Below, piece after piece: positions 42,001 to 55,447 of a DNA stretch of 64,000 bases. This DNA is from Hydractinia symbiolongicarpus (taxonomy: Eukaryota; Cnidaria; Hydrozoa; Anthoathecata; Hydractiniidae). The position numbers and the translations under genes are program-made. Where the stretch lies: contig NC_079884.1 in assembly GCF_029227915.1 (NCBI RefSeq), forward strand, positions 18,726,001-18,790,000. The letters run 5' to 3'. Position 1 is the first letter of the stretch; every line of letters starts with the position of its first letter. Under the pieces are notes generated by a model. It saw nothing but the letters and a program-made list of their open reading frames with translations, ran no database searches and was not told where the DNA came from.

Positions 42001-45000
42001 TCCATTGTGCCATGACATTATAACACCATCAACTACGTGTACAGGCCTCTACAGCCTAATATATGACCTTTTGCCGCCTAATTATGACCTTACACTTAAA
42101 TCACGTGGTTCCGCGTGTCTCCACTGGTTACCATTGGTTTATTCCCTTGACACTCAATGTACTACAACGTCCCAAATCGTCTTACATTGCGCAATGGCCT
42201 TATAGCACCGTCAACTACGTGTACTGGCCTCTAAAGGTTTTTATATGGCCTTTTGCCTCGTAATAACGTCCTTGCACGTAAATCACGTCGTTCCACGTGT
42301 CTGTGCAGGTTGAGATTGGTCTAGTCCTTCCACTCTCAATGGAATACGACGTCCCAAATCGTTTTCCATAACGCCATGGTCTTATAACACCGTCAACTAC
42401 GTGAACAGGCCTCTAAAGGTTGTTATATAACCATTTGCCGCCTAAAACGGCCTTACACGTAAATCACGTAGTTCCACGTGTCTGTTCAGGTTGCCATTGC
42501 TCTAGTCCTACCACTACAAATGTACTACGACGTCCCAAATCGTTTTACATTGCGGAATAGCCTTAAAACACCGTCAACTACGTGAGCAGACCTCTAAAGG
42601 CTGTTATATGACATTTTACCGCCTAATAATGACCTTACACATCAATCACGTCGTTCCACATGTCTGGGCAATGTACTACGACGCCCCAAGTTGTTTTCCA
42701 TGGCGCCATGACGTTATAACACCGTCAACTGCGCGTACAGTGCTCTAAAGTCTATTATATCACCTTTTGGCGCCTAATAATGACGTTACACTTAAATCAC
42801 GTGGTTCCGCGTGTCTTCACTGGTTACCATTGGTTTATTCCCTCGACACTCAATGGACTACAACGTCCCAAGTCTATTTCCATCGCTGCATGACGTTATA
42901 ACACCGTCAACTACATGTACATGCCTCTAAAGGCTGTTATATAACCCTTTGCCGCCTAATAATACATAAATCACGTTGTTACACGTGTCTGTGCAGGTTG
43001 AGATTGGTCTAGTCCTTCCACTCTCAATGGAATACGACGTCCCAAGTCGTTTTACATTGCACAATAGCCTTATAACACCGTCAACTACTTGAGCAGCCAT
43101 CTAAAGGTTTTTATATGGCCTTTTGCTGCGTAATAATGGCCTTACACATGAATCACGTCGTTCCACATGTCTGGGCAAGTTGCCATTGGTCTAGTCTTTT
43201 CACTATCAATGCAATACGACGTCCCAAGTTGTTTTCCATTGTGCCATGACATTATAACACCGTCAACTACGCGTACAGTCCTTTAAAGTCTGTTATATCA
43301 CCTTTTGGCGCCTAATAATGACCTTACACTTAAATCACGTGGTTCCGCGTGTCTCCACTGGTTACCATTGGTTTATTCCCTTGACACTCAATGTACTACA
43401 ACGTCCCAAATCGTCTTACATTGTGCAATGGCCTTATAGCACCGTCAACTACGTGTACTGGTCTCTAAAGGTTTTTATATGGCCTTTTGCCTCGTAACAA
43501 CGTCCTTGCACGTAAATCACGTCGTTCCACGTGTCTGTGCAGGTTGAGATTGGTTTAGTCCTTCCACTCTCAATGGTATACGACGTCCCAAGTCGTTTTC
43601 CATAACGCCATGGCCTTATAACACCGTCAACTACGTGAACAGGCCTCTAAAGGTTGTTATATAACCATTTGCCGCCTAAAACGGCCTTGCACGTAAATCA
43701 CGTAGTTCCACGTGTCTGTTCAGGTTCCCATTGCTCTAGTCCTACCATTACAAATGTACTACGACGTCCCAAATCGTTTTACATTGCGGAATAGCCTTAA
43801 AACACCGTCAACTACGTGAGCAGACCTCTAAAGGCTGTTATATGACCTTTTACCGCCTAATAATGATCTTACACATCAATCACGTCGTTCCACATGTCTG
43901 GGCAAGTTGCCATTGGTCTGGTACTTTCACTCTCAAAGCACTACGACGTCCCAAGTTGTTTTCCATTGTGCCATGACATTATAACACCACCAACTAAGTG
44001 TACAGGCCTCTACAGCCTAATATATGACCTTTTGCCGCCTAATTATGACCTTACACTTAAATCACGTCGTTCCGCATGTCTTTTTAAGTTGCCATTGGTC
44101 CATTCTTTCCACTCTCAATGTAATACGATGTCCTAAGTCTTTTTCCATGGCGCCATGACGTTATAACACCGTCAACTACGCGTACAGTGCTCTAAAGTCT
44201 ATTATATCACCTTTTGGCGCCTAATAATGACGTTACACTTAAATCACGTGGTTCCGCGTGTCTTCACTGGTTACCATTGGTTTATTCCCTCGACACTCAA
44301 TGGACTACAACGTCCCAAGTCTATTTCCATCGCTGCATGACGTTATAACACCGTCAACTACATGTACATGCCTCTAAAGACTGTTATATGACCTTTTGCC
44401 GCCTAATAACCGCCTTACACGTAAATCACGTGGTTCCACGTGTCTGTTCAGGTTGCCATTGGTCTAGTCCTACTACTACGTATGTACTACGACGTCCCAA
44501 ATCGTTTTACATTGCACAATAGCCTTATAACACCGTCAACTACTTGAGCAGCCCTCTAAAGGTTTTTATATGGCCTTTTGCCGCGTAATAATGGCCTTAC
44601 ACATGAATCACGTCGTTCCACGTGTCTGTTCAGGTTGCCATTGGTCTAGTCTTTTCACTATCAATGCACTACGACGTCCCAAGTTGTTTTCCATTGTGCC
44701 ATGACATTATAATACCGTCAACTACGTGTACAGGCCTCTAAAGGCTGTTATATGACCTTTTACCGCCTAATAATGACCTTACACATCAATCACGTCGTTC
44801 CACATGTCTGGGCAATGCACTACGACGTCCCAAGTTGTTTTCCATTGCGTCATGACGTTATAACAACGTCAACTACTTCTACAGGCCTCCAAATCCTGTT
44901 GTATGCCATTTTGCTGCCTAATAATGGCCTTGCACGCAAATCACGTGGTTCCGCGTGTCTGCATTGGTTACCATTGGTCTATTCCCACCAGTCTCAATGG

Positions 45001-48000
45001 ACTATGACGTCCCAATCGTTTTCCATGGCGCCATGACGTTATAACACCGTCAACTACGTGTACAGGCCTCTAAAGGCTGTTATATGACCTTTTGCCGCCT
45101 AATAATACATAAATCACGTCGTTCCACATGTCTGGGCAAGTTGCCATTGGTTTAGTCCTTTTACTCTCAATGGACTACGACGTCCCAAGTCGTTTTCCAT
45201 AACGGCATGGCCTTATAACACCGTCAACTACGTGAACAGGCCTCTAAAGGTTGTCATATAACATTTTGCCGCCTAAAACGGCCTTACACGTAAATCACGT
45301 GGTTCCACGTGTCTGTTCAGGTTGCCATTGCTCTAGTCCTACCACTACAAATGTACTACGACGTCCCAAATCGTTTTACATTGCGGAATAGCCTTATAAC
45401 ACCGTCAACTACGTGAGCAGGCCTCTAAAGGTTTTTATATGGCTTTTTGCCGCCTAATAATGGCCTTACACACAAATCACGTCGTTCCACATGTCTGTGC
45501 AGGTTGCCATTTCTTTAGTCCTTTCACTATCAATGGACTACGACTTCCCAAGTTGTTTTCCATTGTGCCATGACATTATAACACCGCCAACTACGTGTAC
45601 AGGTCTCTAAAGCCTAATATATGACCTTTTGCCGCTTAATTATGACCTTACACATAAATCATGTGGTTCCACATGTCTGGGCAAGTTGCCATTGGTCTAG
45701 TCCTTCCACTGGTAATGTACTACGACCTCCTAAGTCGTTTTCGATTGCGTCATGACGTTATAACACCGTCAACTACGCGTACAGTCCTCTAAAGTCTGTT
45801 ATATGACCGTTTGCCACCTGATAATGGCCTTACACATAAATCACGTGTTTCCACGTGTCTGTTCAGGTTGCCATTGGTCTCGTCCTTTCATTATCAATGG
45901 ACTACGACGTCCCAAATCGTTTCACATTGCGCAATAGCCTTATAACACCGTCAACTACGTGAACAGGTCTCTAAAGGTTGTTATATAACCATTTTGCCGC
46001 CTAATAACGGCCTTACACGTAATTCACGTGGTTCCACGTGTCTCTTCAGGTTGCCATTGGTCTAGTCCTACCACTACGATCGTACTACGACGTCCCAAGT
46101 TGTTTTCCATTGTGCCATGGCCTTATAAAACCGTCAACTACGTGTACAGGCCTCTAAAAGATGTTATATGACCTTTTGCCTCCTATTATCGTCCTTGCAC
46201 GTATATCACGTCGTTCCACGTGTCTGTGCAGGTTGGCATTGGTCTAGTCCTTCCACTATCAATGTACTACGACGTTCCAAATTAATTTACATTGCGCAAT
46301 ACCCTTAAAACACCGTCAACTGCGCTAACAGGCCTCTAAAGGCTGTTATATGAATTTTTGCCGCCTTATAATGGCCTTACACATAAATCACGTCGTTCCA
46401 CATGTCTGGGCAAGTTGCCATTGGTCTATTCCTTTCACTATGAACAGACTACGACGTCCCAAGTTGTTTTCCATTGCGCCATGGCCCTGTAACACCGTCA
46501 ACTCAGCGTACAATCCTCTCAATGCTGTAATATGGCATTCTGCTGTCTAATAAAGACCTCATGCGTAAAGCAGGTGGTTCTGAGTGTCTGCACTGGTTAC
46601 CATTGGGATTCTCCTTCCACTCTCAATGGACTATAAAGTCCCATATCGTTTTCCACTGCGCAATAGCCTTATAACACCGTCAACTACGCGTACAGTCCTC
46701 TAAAGTCTGTTATATGACCTTTTGCCGTCTAATAATGACCTTACACATCAATCACGTCGTTCCACATGTCTGGGCAGGTTGCCATTGGTCTAGTATTTTC
46801 ACTGTCAATGCACTACGACGTCCCAAGTTGTTTTCCATTGTGCCATGACATTATAACACCGCCAACTACTTGTACAGGTCTCTAAAGCCTAATATATGAC
46901 CTTTTGCCGCCTAATTATGACCTTACACATAAATCACGTGGTTCCACATGTCTGGGCAAGTTGCCATTGGTCTAGTCCTTCCACTGGTAATGTACTACGA
47001 CCTCCTAAGTCGTTTTCGATTGCGTCATGACGTTATACCACCGTCAACTACGCGTACAGTGCTCTAAAGTCTGTTATATGACCGTTTGCCGCCTAATAAT
47101 GGCCTTACACATAAATCACGTCGTTCCACGTGTCTGCACTGGTTACCATTGGGATACTCCTTCCACTCTCAATGGACTATAAAGTCCCAAATCGTTTTAC
47201 ATTGCGCGATGGCCTTATAACACCGCCAACTACGCGTACAGTCCTCTAAAGTCTATTATATCACCTTTTGGCGCCTAATAATGGCCTTATCCATCAATCA
47301 CGTCGTTCGACACGTCTGCGCAAGTTTCCATTGGTCTAGTCCTTTCACTATGAATACATTACGAAGTCCCAAGTTCTTTTTCATTGCGCAAAAGCCTTAT
47401 AACACCGTCAACTGCATGAACAGGCCTCTAAAGTCTATTATATCACCTTTTGGCGCCTAATAATGGCCTTATCCATCAATCACGTCGTTCGACACGTCTG
47501 CGCAAGTTTCCATTGGTCTAGTCCTTTCACTATGAATACACTACGAAGTCCCAAGTTGTTTTCCATTGTGCCATGGCCTTATAACACCGTCAACTACGTG
47601 TACAAGCCTCTAAAAGATGTTATATGACCTTTTGCCTCCTATTATCGTCCTTGCACGTATATCACGTCGTTCCACGAGTCTGTGCAGGTTGGCATTGGTC
47701 TAGTCCTTCCACTATCAATGTACTACGACGTCCCAAATAAATTTACATTGCGCAAAACCCTTATATCACCGTCAACTGCGCCAACAGGCCTCTAAAGGCT
47801 GTTATATGAAATTTTGCCGCCTTATAATGGCCTTACACATCAATCACGTCGTTCCACATGTCTGGGCAAGTTGCCATTGGTTTAGTCCTTTTACTCTCAA
47901 TGGACTACGACGTCCCAAGTCGTTTTCCATAACGGCATGGCCTTATAACACCGTCAACTACGTGAACAGGCCTCAAAAGGCTGTTATATGACCTTTTACC

Positions 48001-51000
48001 GCCTAATAATGACCTTACACATCAATCACGTCGTTCCACATGTCTGGGCAAGTTGCCATTGGTCTATTCCTTTCACTATCAACAGACTACGACGTCCCAA
48101 GTTGTTTTCCATTGCGCCATGGCCCTGTAACACCGTCAACTCAGCGTACAATCCTCTCAATGCTGTAATGTGGCATTCTGCTGTCTAATAAAGACCTCAT
48201 GCGTAAATCAGGTGGTTCCGAGTGTCTGCACTGGTTACCATTGGGATACTCCTTCCACTCTCAATGGACTATAAAGTGCCAAATCGTTTTCTATTGCGCC
48301 ATGGCCTTATAACACCGCCAACTACGCGTACAGTCCTCTAAAGTCTGTTATATGACCGTTTGCCGCCTAATAATGGCCTTACACAAAAATCACGCCGCTC
48401 CACATGTCTGTGCAGGTTGCCATTGGTCTAGTCCTTCCACTGTTAATGTACTACGACGTCCCTAATCGTTTTACATTGCACAATAGCCTTATAACACCGT
48501 CAACTACTTGAGCAGCCCTCTAAATGTTTTTATATGGCCTTTTGCCGCGTAATAATGGCCTTACACATGAATCACGTCGTTCCACGTGTCTGTTCAGGTT
48601 GCCATTGGTCTAGTCTTTTCACTATTAATGCACTACGACGTCCCAAGTTGTTTTCCATTGTGCCATGACATTATAATACCGTCAACTACGTGTACAGGCC
48701 TCTAAAGGCTGTTATATGACCTTTTACCGCCTAATAATGACCTGACACATCAATTACGTCGTTCCACATGTCTAGGCAAGTTGCCATTGGTCTGGTCCTT
48801 TCAGTCTCAATGCACTACGACGTCCCAAGTTGTTTCCATTGTGCCATGACATTATAACACCACCAACTACGTGTACAGGCCTCTACAGCCTAATATATGA
48901 CATTTTGCCGCCTAATTATGACCTTACACTTAAATCACGTGGTTCCGCGTGTCTCCACTGGTTACCATTGGTTTATTCCCTTGACACTCAATGTACTACA
49001 ACGTCTGAAATCGTCTTACATTGCGCAGTGGCCTTATAGCACCGTCAACTACGTGTACTGTCCTCTAAAGGTTTTTATATGGCCTTTTGCCTCGTAATAA
49101 CGTCCTTGCACGTAAATCACGTCGTTCCAAGTGTCTGTGCAGGTTGAGATTGGTCTAGTCCTTCCACTCTCAATGGAATACGACGTCCCAAATCGTTTTC
49201 CATAACGCCATGGCCTTATAACACCGTCAACTACGTGAACAGGCCTCTAAAGGTTGTTATATAACCATTTGCCGCCTAAAACGGCCTTACACGTAAATCA
49301 CGTAGTTCCACGTGTCTGTTCAGGTTGCCATTGCTCTAGTCCTACCACTACAAATGTACTACAACGTCCCAAATCGTTTTACATTGCGGAATAGCCTTAA
49401 AACACCGTCAACTACGTGAACAGACCTCAAAAGGCTGTTATATGACCTTTTACCGCCTAATAATGACCTTACACATCAATCACGTCGTTCCACATGTCTG
49501 GGCAAGTTGCCATTGGTCTGGTCCTTTCACTCTCAATGCACTACGACGTCCCAAGTTCTTTTCCATTGTGCCATGACATTATAACACCACCAACTACGTG
49601 TACAGGCCTCTACAGCCTAATATATGACCTTTTGCCGCCTAATTATGACCTTACACTTAAATCACGTCGTTCCGCATGTCTTTTTAAGTTGTCATTTGTC
49701 CATTCTTTCCACTCTCAATGTAATACGATGTCCTAAGTCTTTTTCCATGGCGCCATGACGTTATAACACCGTCAACTACGCGTACAGTTCTCTAAAGTCT
49801 ATTATATCACCTTTTGGCGCCTAATAATGACGTTACACTTAAATCACGTGGTTCCGCGTGTCTTCACTGGTTACCATTGGTTTATTCCCTCGACACTCAA
49901 TGGACTACAACGTCCCAAGTCTATTTCCATCGCTGCATGACGTTATAACACCGTCACCTACATGTACATGCCTCTAAAGGCTGTTATATGACCTTTTGCC
50001 GCCTAATAACCGCCTTACACGTAAATTACGTGGTTCCACGTGTCTGTTTAGGTTGCCATTGGTCTAGTCCTACCACTACGAATGTACTACGACGTCCCAA
50101 ATCGTTTTACATTGCACAATAGCCTTATAACACCGTCAACTACGTGAACAGGCCTCTAAAGGTTGTTATATAACCTTTTGCCGCCTAAAACGGCCTTACA
50201 CGTAAATCACGTAGTTCCTCCTGTCTGTTCAGGTTGCCATTGCTATAGTCCTACCACTACAAATGTACTACGACGTTCCAAATCATTTTACATTGCGGAA
50301 TAGCCTTATAACACCGTCAACTACGTGAGCAGGCCTCTAAAGGCTGTTATATGACCTTTTACCGCCTAATAATGACCTTACACATCAATCACGTCGTTCC
50401 ACATGTCTGGGCAATGCACTACGACGTCCCAAGTTGTTTTCCATTGCGTCATGACGTTATAACAACGTCAACTACTTCTACAGGCCTCTAAATCCTGTTG
50501 TATGCCATTTTGCTGCCTAATAATGGCCTTGCACGCAAATCACGTGGTTCCGCGTGTCTGCATTGGTTACCATTGGTCTATTCCCACCAGTCTCAATGGA
50601 CTATGACGTCCCAATCGTTTTCCATGGCGCCATGACGTTATAACACCGTCAACTACGTGTACAGGCCTCTAAAGGCTTTTATATGACCTTTTGCCGCCTA
50701 ATAATACATAAATCACGTCGTTCGACACGTCTGCGCAAGTTTCCATTGGTCTAGTCCTTTCACTATGAATACACTACGAAGTCCCAAGTTCTTTTTCATT
50801 GCGCAAAAGCCTTATAACACCGTCAACTGCATGAACAGGCCTCTAAAGTCTATTATATCACCTTTTGGCGCCTAATAATGGCCTTATCCATAAATCACGT
50901 CGTTCGACACGTCTGCGCAAGTTTCCATTGGTCTAGTCCTTTCACTATGAATACACTACGAAGTCTCAAGTTGTTTTCCATTGTGCCATGGCCTTATAAC

Positions 51001-54000
51001 ACCGTCAACTACGTGTACAGGCCTCTAAAAGATGTTATATGACCTTTTGCCTCCTATTATCGTCCTTGCACGTATATCACGTCGTTCCACGAGTCTGTGC
51101 AGGTTGGCATTGGTCTAGTCCTTCCACTATCAATGTACTACGACGTCCCAAATAAATTTACATTGCGCAAAACCCTTATATCACCGCCAACTACGCGTAC
51201 AGTCCTCTAAAGTCTGTTATATGACCGTTTGCCGCCTAATAATGGCCTTACACAAAAATCACGCCGCTCCACATGTCTGTGCAGGTTGCCATTGGTCTAG
51301 TCCTTCCACTGTTAATGTAGTACAACGTGCCAAATCGTTTTACATTGCGCAATAGCCTTATAACACCGTCAACTACGTGTACAGGCCTCTAAAGGCTGTT
51401 ATATGACCTTTTACTGCCTAATTATGGCCTTACACATAAATCACGGGGTTCCACATGTCTGGGCAAGTTTCCATTGGTCTAGTCCTTTCACTATGAATAC
51501 ACTACGAAGTCTCAAGTTGTTTTCCATTGTGACATGGCCATATAACACCGTCAACTACGCGTACAGTCCTTTAAAGTCTGTTATATCACCTTTTGGCGCC
51601 TAATAATGACCTTACACTTAAATCACGTGGTTCCGCGTGTCTCCACTGGTTACCATTGGTTTATTCCCTTGACACTCAATGTACTACAACGTCCCAAATC
51701 GTCTTACATTGCGCAATGGACTTATAACACCGTCAACTACGTGTACTGGCCTCTAAAGGTTTTTATATGGCCTTTTGCCTCGTAATAACGTCCTTGCACG
51801 TAAATCACGTCGTTCCACGTGTCTGTGCAGGTTGAGATTGGTCTAGTCCTTCCACTCTCAATGGACTACGACGTCCCAAGTCGTCTTCCATTACGCCATG
51901 GCCTTATAACACCGTCAACTACGTGAACAGGCCTCTAAAGGTTGTTATATGATCTTTTGCCTCCTAATAACATCCTTGCACGTAAATCACGTCGTTCCAC
52001 GTGTCTGTGCAGGTTGGCATTGGTCTAGTCCTTCCACTCTCAATGGACAAGACGTCCCAAGTCGTTTTCCATTACGCCATGGCCTTATAACACCGTCAAC
52101 TACGTGAACAGGCCTCCAAAGGTTGTTATATGACCTTTTGCCTCCTAATAACGTTCTTGCACGTAAATCACGTCGTTCCACGTGTCTATGCAGGTTCGCA
52201 TTGGTCTAGTCCTTCCTCTCTCAATGGACTACTACGTTCCAAGTCGTTTTCCATTACGCCATGGCCTTATAACACCGTCAACTACGTGCACAGGCCTGTA
52301 AAGGTTGTTATATAAGCTTTTGTCGCCTATTAACTGCCTTACACGTAAATCACGTTCTTACACGTGTCTGTTCAGGTTGCCATTGCTCTAGTCCTACCAC
52401 TACAAATGTACTACGACGTCCCAAATCGTTTTATATTGCGGAATAGCCTTATAACACCGTCAACTACGTGAGCAGCCCTCTAAAGGTTTTTATATGGCCT
52501 TTTGCCGCCTATTAATGGCCTTACACATAAATCACGTCGTTCCACATGTCTGGGCAAGTTGCCATTGGTCTGGTCCTTTCACTATCAATGCACTACAACG
52601 TCCCAAGTTGCTTTCTTTGGTGCCATGACATTATAACACCGTCAACTACTCATACAGTCCTCTAAAGTCTGTTATATGATCTTTTGCCGCCTAGTAATGG
52701 CCTTGAACAAAAATCACGTCGTTCCACATGTCTGTGTAAGTTGCCATTGGTCCATTCCTTTATCTGTTAATGTACTACGACGTCCTAAGTCGTTTTCCAT
52801 TGCGTCACGACGTTATAACACCGTCAACTACGCGTACAGTCCTCTAAAGTCTATTATATGATCTTTTGTCGCAAAACAATAGCCTTACACATAAATAACG
52901 TCGTTCCGCATGTCTGTTTAATTTGCCATTGGTCCATTCTTTCCACTCTCAATGTAATACGATGTCCTAAGTCTTTTTCCATTGCGTCATGACGTTATAA
53001 CAACGTCAACTACTTCTACAGGCCTCTAAATCCTGATATATGCCATTTTGCTGCCTAATAATGGCCCTACACATAAATCACGTCGTTCCACGTGTCTGTT
53101 TAGGTTGCCATTGGTCTAGTCCTACCACTACGAATGTACTACGACGTCCCAAATCGTTTTACATTGCGCAATAGCCTTATAACACCGTCAACTACTTGAG
53201 CAACCCTCTGAAGGTTTTTATATGGCCTTTTGCCGCGTAATAATGGCCTTACACATGAATCACGTCGTTCCACATGTCTGGGCAAGTTGCCATTGGTCTA
53301 GTTCTTCCACTGGTAATGTACTACGACCTCCTAAGTCGTTTTCGATTTCGTCATGACGTTATAACACCGTCAACTACGCGTACAGTCCTCTAAAGTCTGT
53401 TATATGACCGTTTGCCACCTAATAATGGCCTTACACATAAATCACGTGTTTCCACGTGTCTGTTCAGGTTGCCATTGGTCTCGTCCTTTCACTATCAATG
53501 GACTACGACGTCCCAAATCGTTTTAGATTGCGCAATAGCCTTATAACACCGTCAACTACGTGAACAGGTCTCTAAAGGTTGTTATATAACCTTTTGCCGC
53601 CTAATAACGGCCTTACACGTAATTCACGTGGTTCCACGTGTCTCTTCAGGTTGCCATTGGTCTAGTCCTACCACTACGATCGTACTACGACGTCCCAAGT
53701 TTTTTTCCATTGTGCCATGGCCTTATAAAACCGTCAACTACGTGTACAGGCCTCTAAAAGATGTTATATGACCTTTTGGCGCCTAATAATGGCCTTATCC
53801 ATCAATCACGTCGTTCGACACGTCTGCGCAAGTTTCCATTGGTCTTGTCCTTTCACTATGAATACACTACGAAGTCCCAAGTTCTTTTTCATTGCGCAAA
53901 AGCCTTATAACACCGTCAACTGCATGAACAGGCCTCTAAAGTCTATTATATCACCTTTTGGCGCCTAATAATGGCCTTATCCATCAATCAGGTCGTTCGA

Positions 54001-54302
54001 GACGTCTGCGCAAGTTTCCATTGGTCTAGTCCTTTCACTATGAATACACTACGAAGTCCCAAGTTGTTTTCCATTGTGCCATGGCCTTATAACACCGTCA
54101 ACTACGTGTACATGCCTCTAAAAGATGTTATATGACCTTTTGCCTCCTATTATAGTCCTTGCACGTATATCACGTCGTTCCACGAGTCTGTGCAGGTTGG
54201 CATTGGTCTAGTCCTTCCACTATCAATGTACTACGACGTCCCAAATAAATTTACATTGCGCAAAACCCTTATATCACCGTCAACTGCGCTAACAGGCCTC
54301 TA

Positions 54303-54484
54303 AAGGCTGTTATATGAAATTTTGCCGCCTTATAATGGCCTTACACATAAATCACGTCGTTCCACATGTCTGGGCAAGTTGCCATTGGTCTATTCCTTTC
54401 ACTATCAACAGACTACGACGTCCCAAGTTGTTTTCCATTGCGCCATGGCCCTGTAACACCGTCAACTCAGCGTACAATCCTCTC
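54303..54484 (+). repeat. Interrupted satellite monomer, left part
   Basis: This monomer belongs to the subfamily with TATCAACAGACTACGACG and CGTACAATCCTCTC. It is cut by the transposon after CCTCTC. The remainder (AATGCTGTAATATGG) lies at the far side of the transposon after the duplicated CTC. Uninterrupted relatives of the junction are at about 5,621, 36,616, 46,512, 48,145, 61,232 and 62,868. Confidence 0.95.
54482..54484. repeat. Target-site duplication CTC, left copy
   Basis: CTC directly precedes the CACGGCGGG terminus and is repeated after the right terminus. Empty-site monomers elsewhere in the array have CCTCTCAATGCTG with only one CTC at this point. Confidence 0.9.
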
Positions 54485-54517
54485 CACGGCGGGCTATTTC
54501 CCGTGTGAAAATGCTTA
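54485..54517 (+). repeat. Left terminal inverted repeat (bipartite)
   Basis: The first nine bases, CACGGCGGG, and bases 25-33, AAATGCTTA, are identical to the right end read inward. The 15 bases between them match at only 2 positions. This pattern suggests two separately conserved protein-binding or cleavage boxes with an unconstrained spacer. Confidence 0.88.
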
Positions 54518-55447
54518 ACTCGTATTTTTCAAACGGCCTGGCTATTTTGTCAAGGATTGTTACATGGAGTTTGCGCCGCAATTCGACACTCCTTCAATTG
54601 CAACCTAGGTTTTCACAATAGCAGGTACAACAGCAGCGCGATGGAGAGATTTGTAGAAAAATAAAAATGGCTACCTGGCTAAACACACTGAAAGGTTGCT
54701 GCAAGTGTTTAAAGTTTTGATTTGGTATATAACGAGTAAAAAATGGATAAATTATTGTTATTTTATGGCTTTCGTAGCTACCGTTACTCATTATTGCATA
54801 TAATAAAAAATAAAAAGAAGATGGGATGGAGGCAGCACAGCTAGCTAGCTGCCAGAACACACAGGACAGTCAAACAACAAAAACTACTTTTGTGACACAT
54901 TGTATCTCAATATGAAGCAAATAATAACACAACAACTCTGTTTAAATAAAACATATGAACTATGAAAACTTTTTTTTAATAAAATATAAACTATCATATA
55001 GCTAGTGTTTTATAACATCTATTCACAGAAAAAAATGATGATGATCTAGAATTTGTTTTCTTTTGCAAGAGAAAATTTGGCATTGCCATGCTCATAAAAA
55101 TAAAATATATTTGTATAAAATACATATTCTTTGATGTAAATATTATAAATTTTATGCTGTAATAGTCACCATACTTTCTATATGATTACGTCGTAAACAT
55201 TTATGTACCAAATGTTCTGACAAAACATTAATTCACACACATTTATATTAAAAAATTGATTTCTTTGAGCTTTCTAATTGGGAAAATTAATATTCATACT
55301 CTTGCGAAAGACACTATCTCACTGATTCACAAATATACATTGCAAATGTTATGCAAACAAAAAGTATATAGCAGAATAAGGAAATAAGGAAAATATACAT
55401 CTAACACGAACTATCAACATACTGAACTTTTAAACAAAAAACGGTGT
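54518..55447. other. Left non-coding flank of the transposon
   Basis: This AT-rich stretch lies between the left terminus and the stop codon of the transposase gene, so it is the 3-prime flank of that gene. It contains ACGGCC close to the terminus, a short AGCT run at about 54,838-54,852 and several A/T homopolymers. An 88-codon minus-strand frame at 54,594-54,860 has no recognisable feature and is probably chance. I do not see a convincing polyadenylation signal or any second gene. Confidence 0.7.

Larger units (their letters stand above)
1..54484 (+). repeat. 182-bp satellite array, left arm
   Basis: This is a head-to-tail tandem array. The motifs GTTCCACATGTCTG, GCCATTGGTCTAGTCC, ACTACGACGTCCCAAG, TATAACACCGTCAACTACG and CCTCTAAAG recur in the same order every 182 bp or so, always on this strand, and I found no inverted segment. 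A consensus built by eye is 182 bp long (43 A, 55 T, 33 G, 51 C, about 46% GC, eight CpG). At least seven monomer subfamilies can be told apart by the bases before and after the TATAT box, for example GCTGTTATATGACC, GTTTTTATATGGCC, CCTAATATATGACC, TCTGTTATATCACC, GATGTTATATGACC, GTTGTTATATAACC and CTTGTTGTATGGC. About 300 monomers fit in this arm. No host gene or RNA gene is visible. A centromeric or heterochromatic location is plausible from monomer length and higher-order structure but is inference. Confidence 0.97.

Noticed and set aside
51987-52181. 64-codon minus-strand frame in the satellite
   Set aside because: It is a chance opening on the reverse strand of one monomer, not shared by its neighbours.
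1-54484. Dozens of 61-102 aa plus-strand reading frames (proteins like MTFCRLIMALHINHVVPHVW and MSGQVAIGLVLSLSMHYDV) as a gene family
   Set aside because: They are the same satellite read in different frames. Starts and stops come from the TTATATGA box, lengths follow the 182-bp period, frames shift at every monomer, and they vary with monomer indels. No domain or other sign of coding is visible.
1-54484. CENP-B box in the monomer
   Set aside because: I looked for TTCG....A..CGGG on both strands of the consensus and did not find it. The closest stretch (GTCGTTCCACATGTCTGGG) lacks the needed bases.
54594-54860. 88-codon minus-strand frame in the left flank of the transposon
   Set aside because: It is short, with low-complexity Phe/Ile/Cys composition, no motif and no link to the transposase frame. 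Chance is the simplest explanation.
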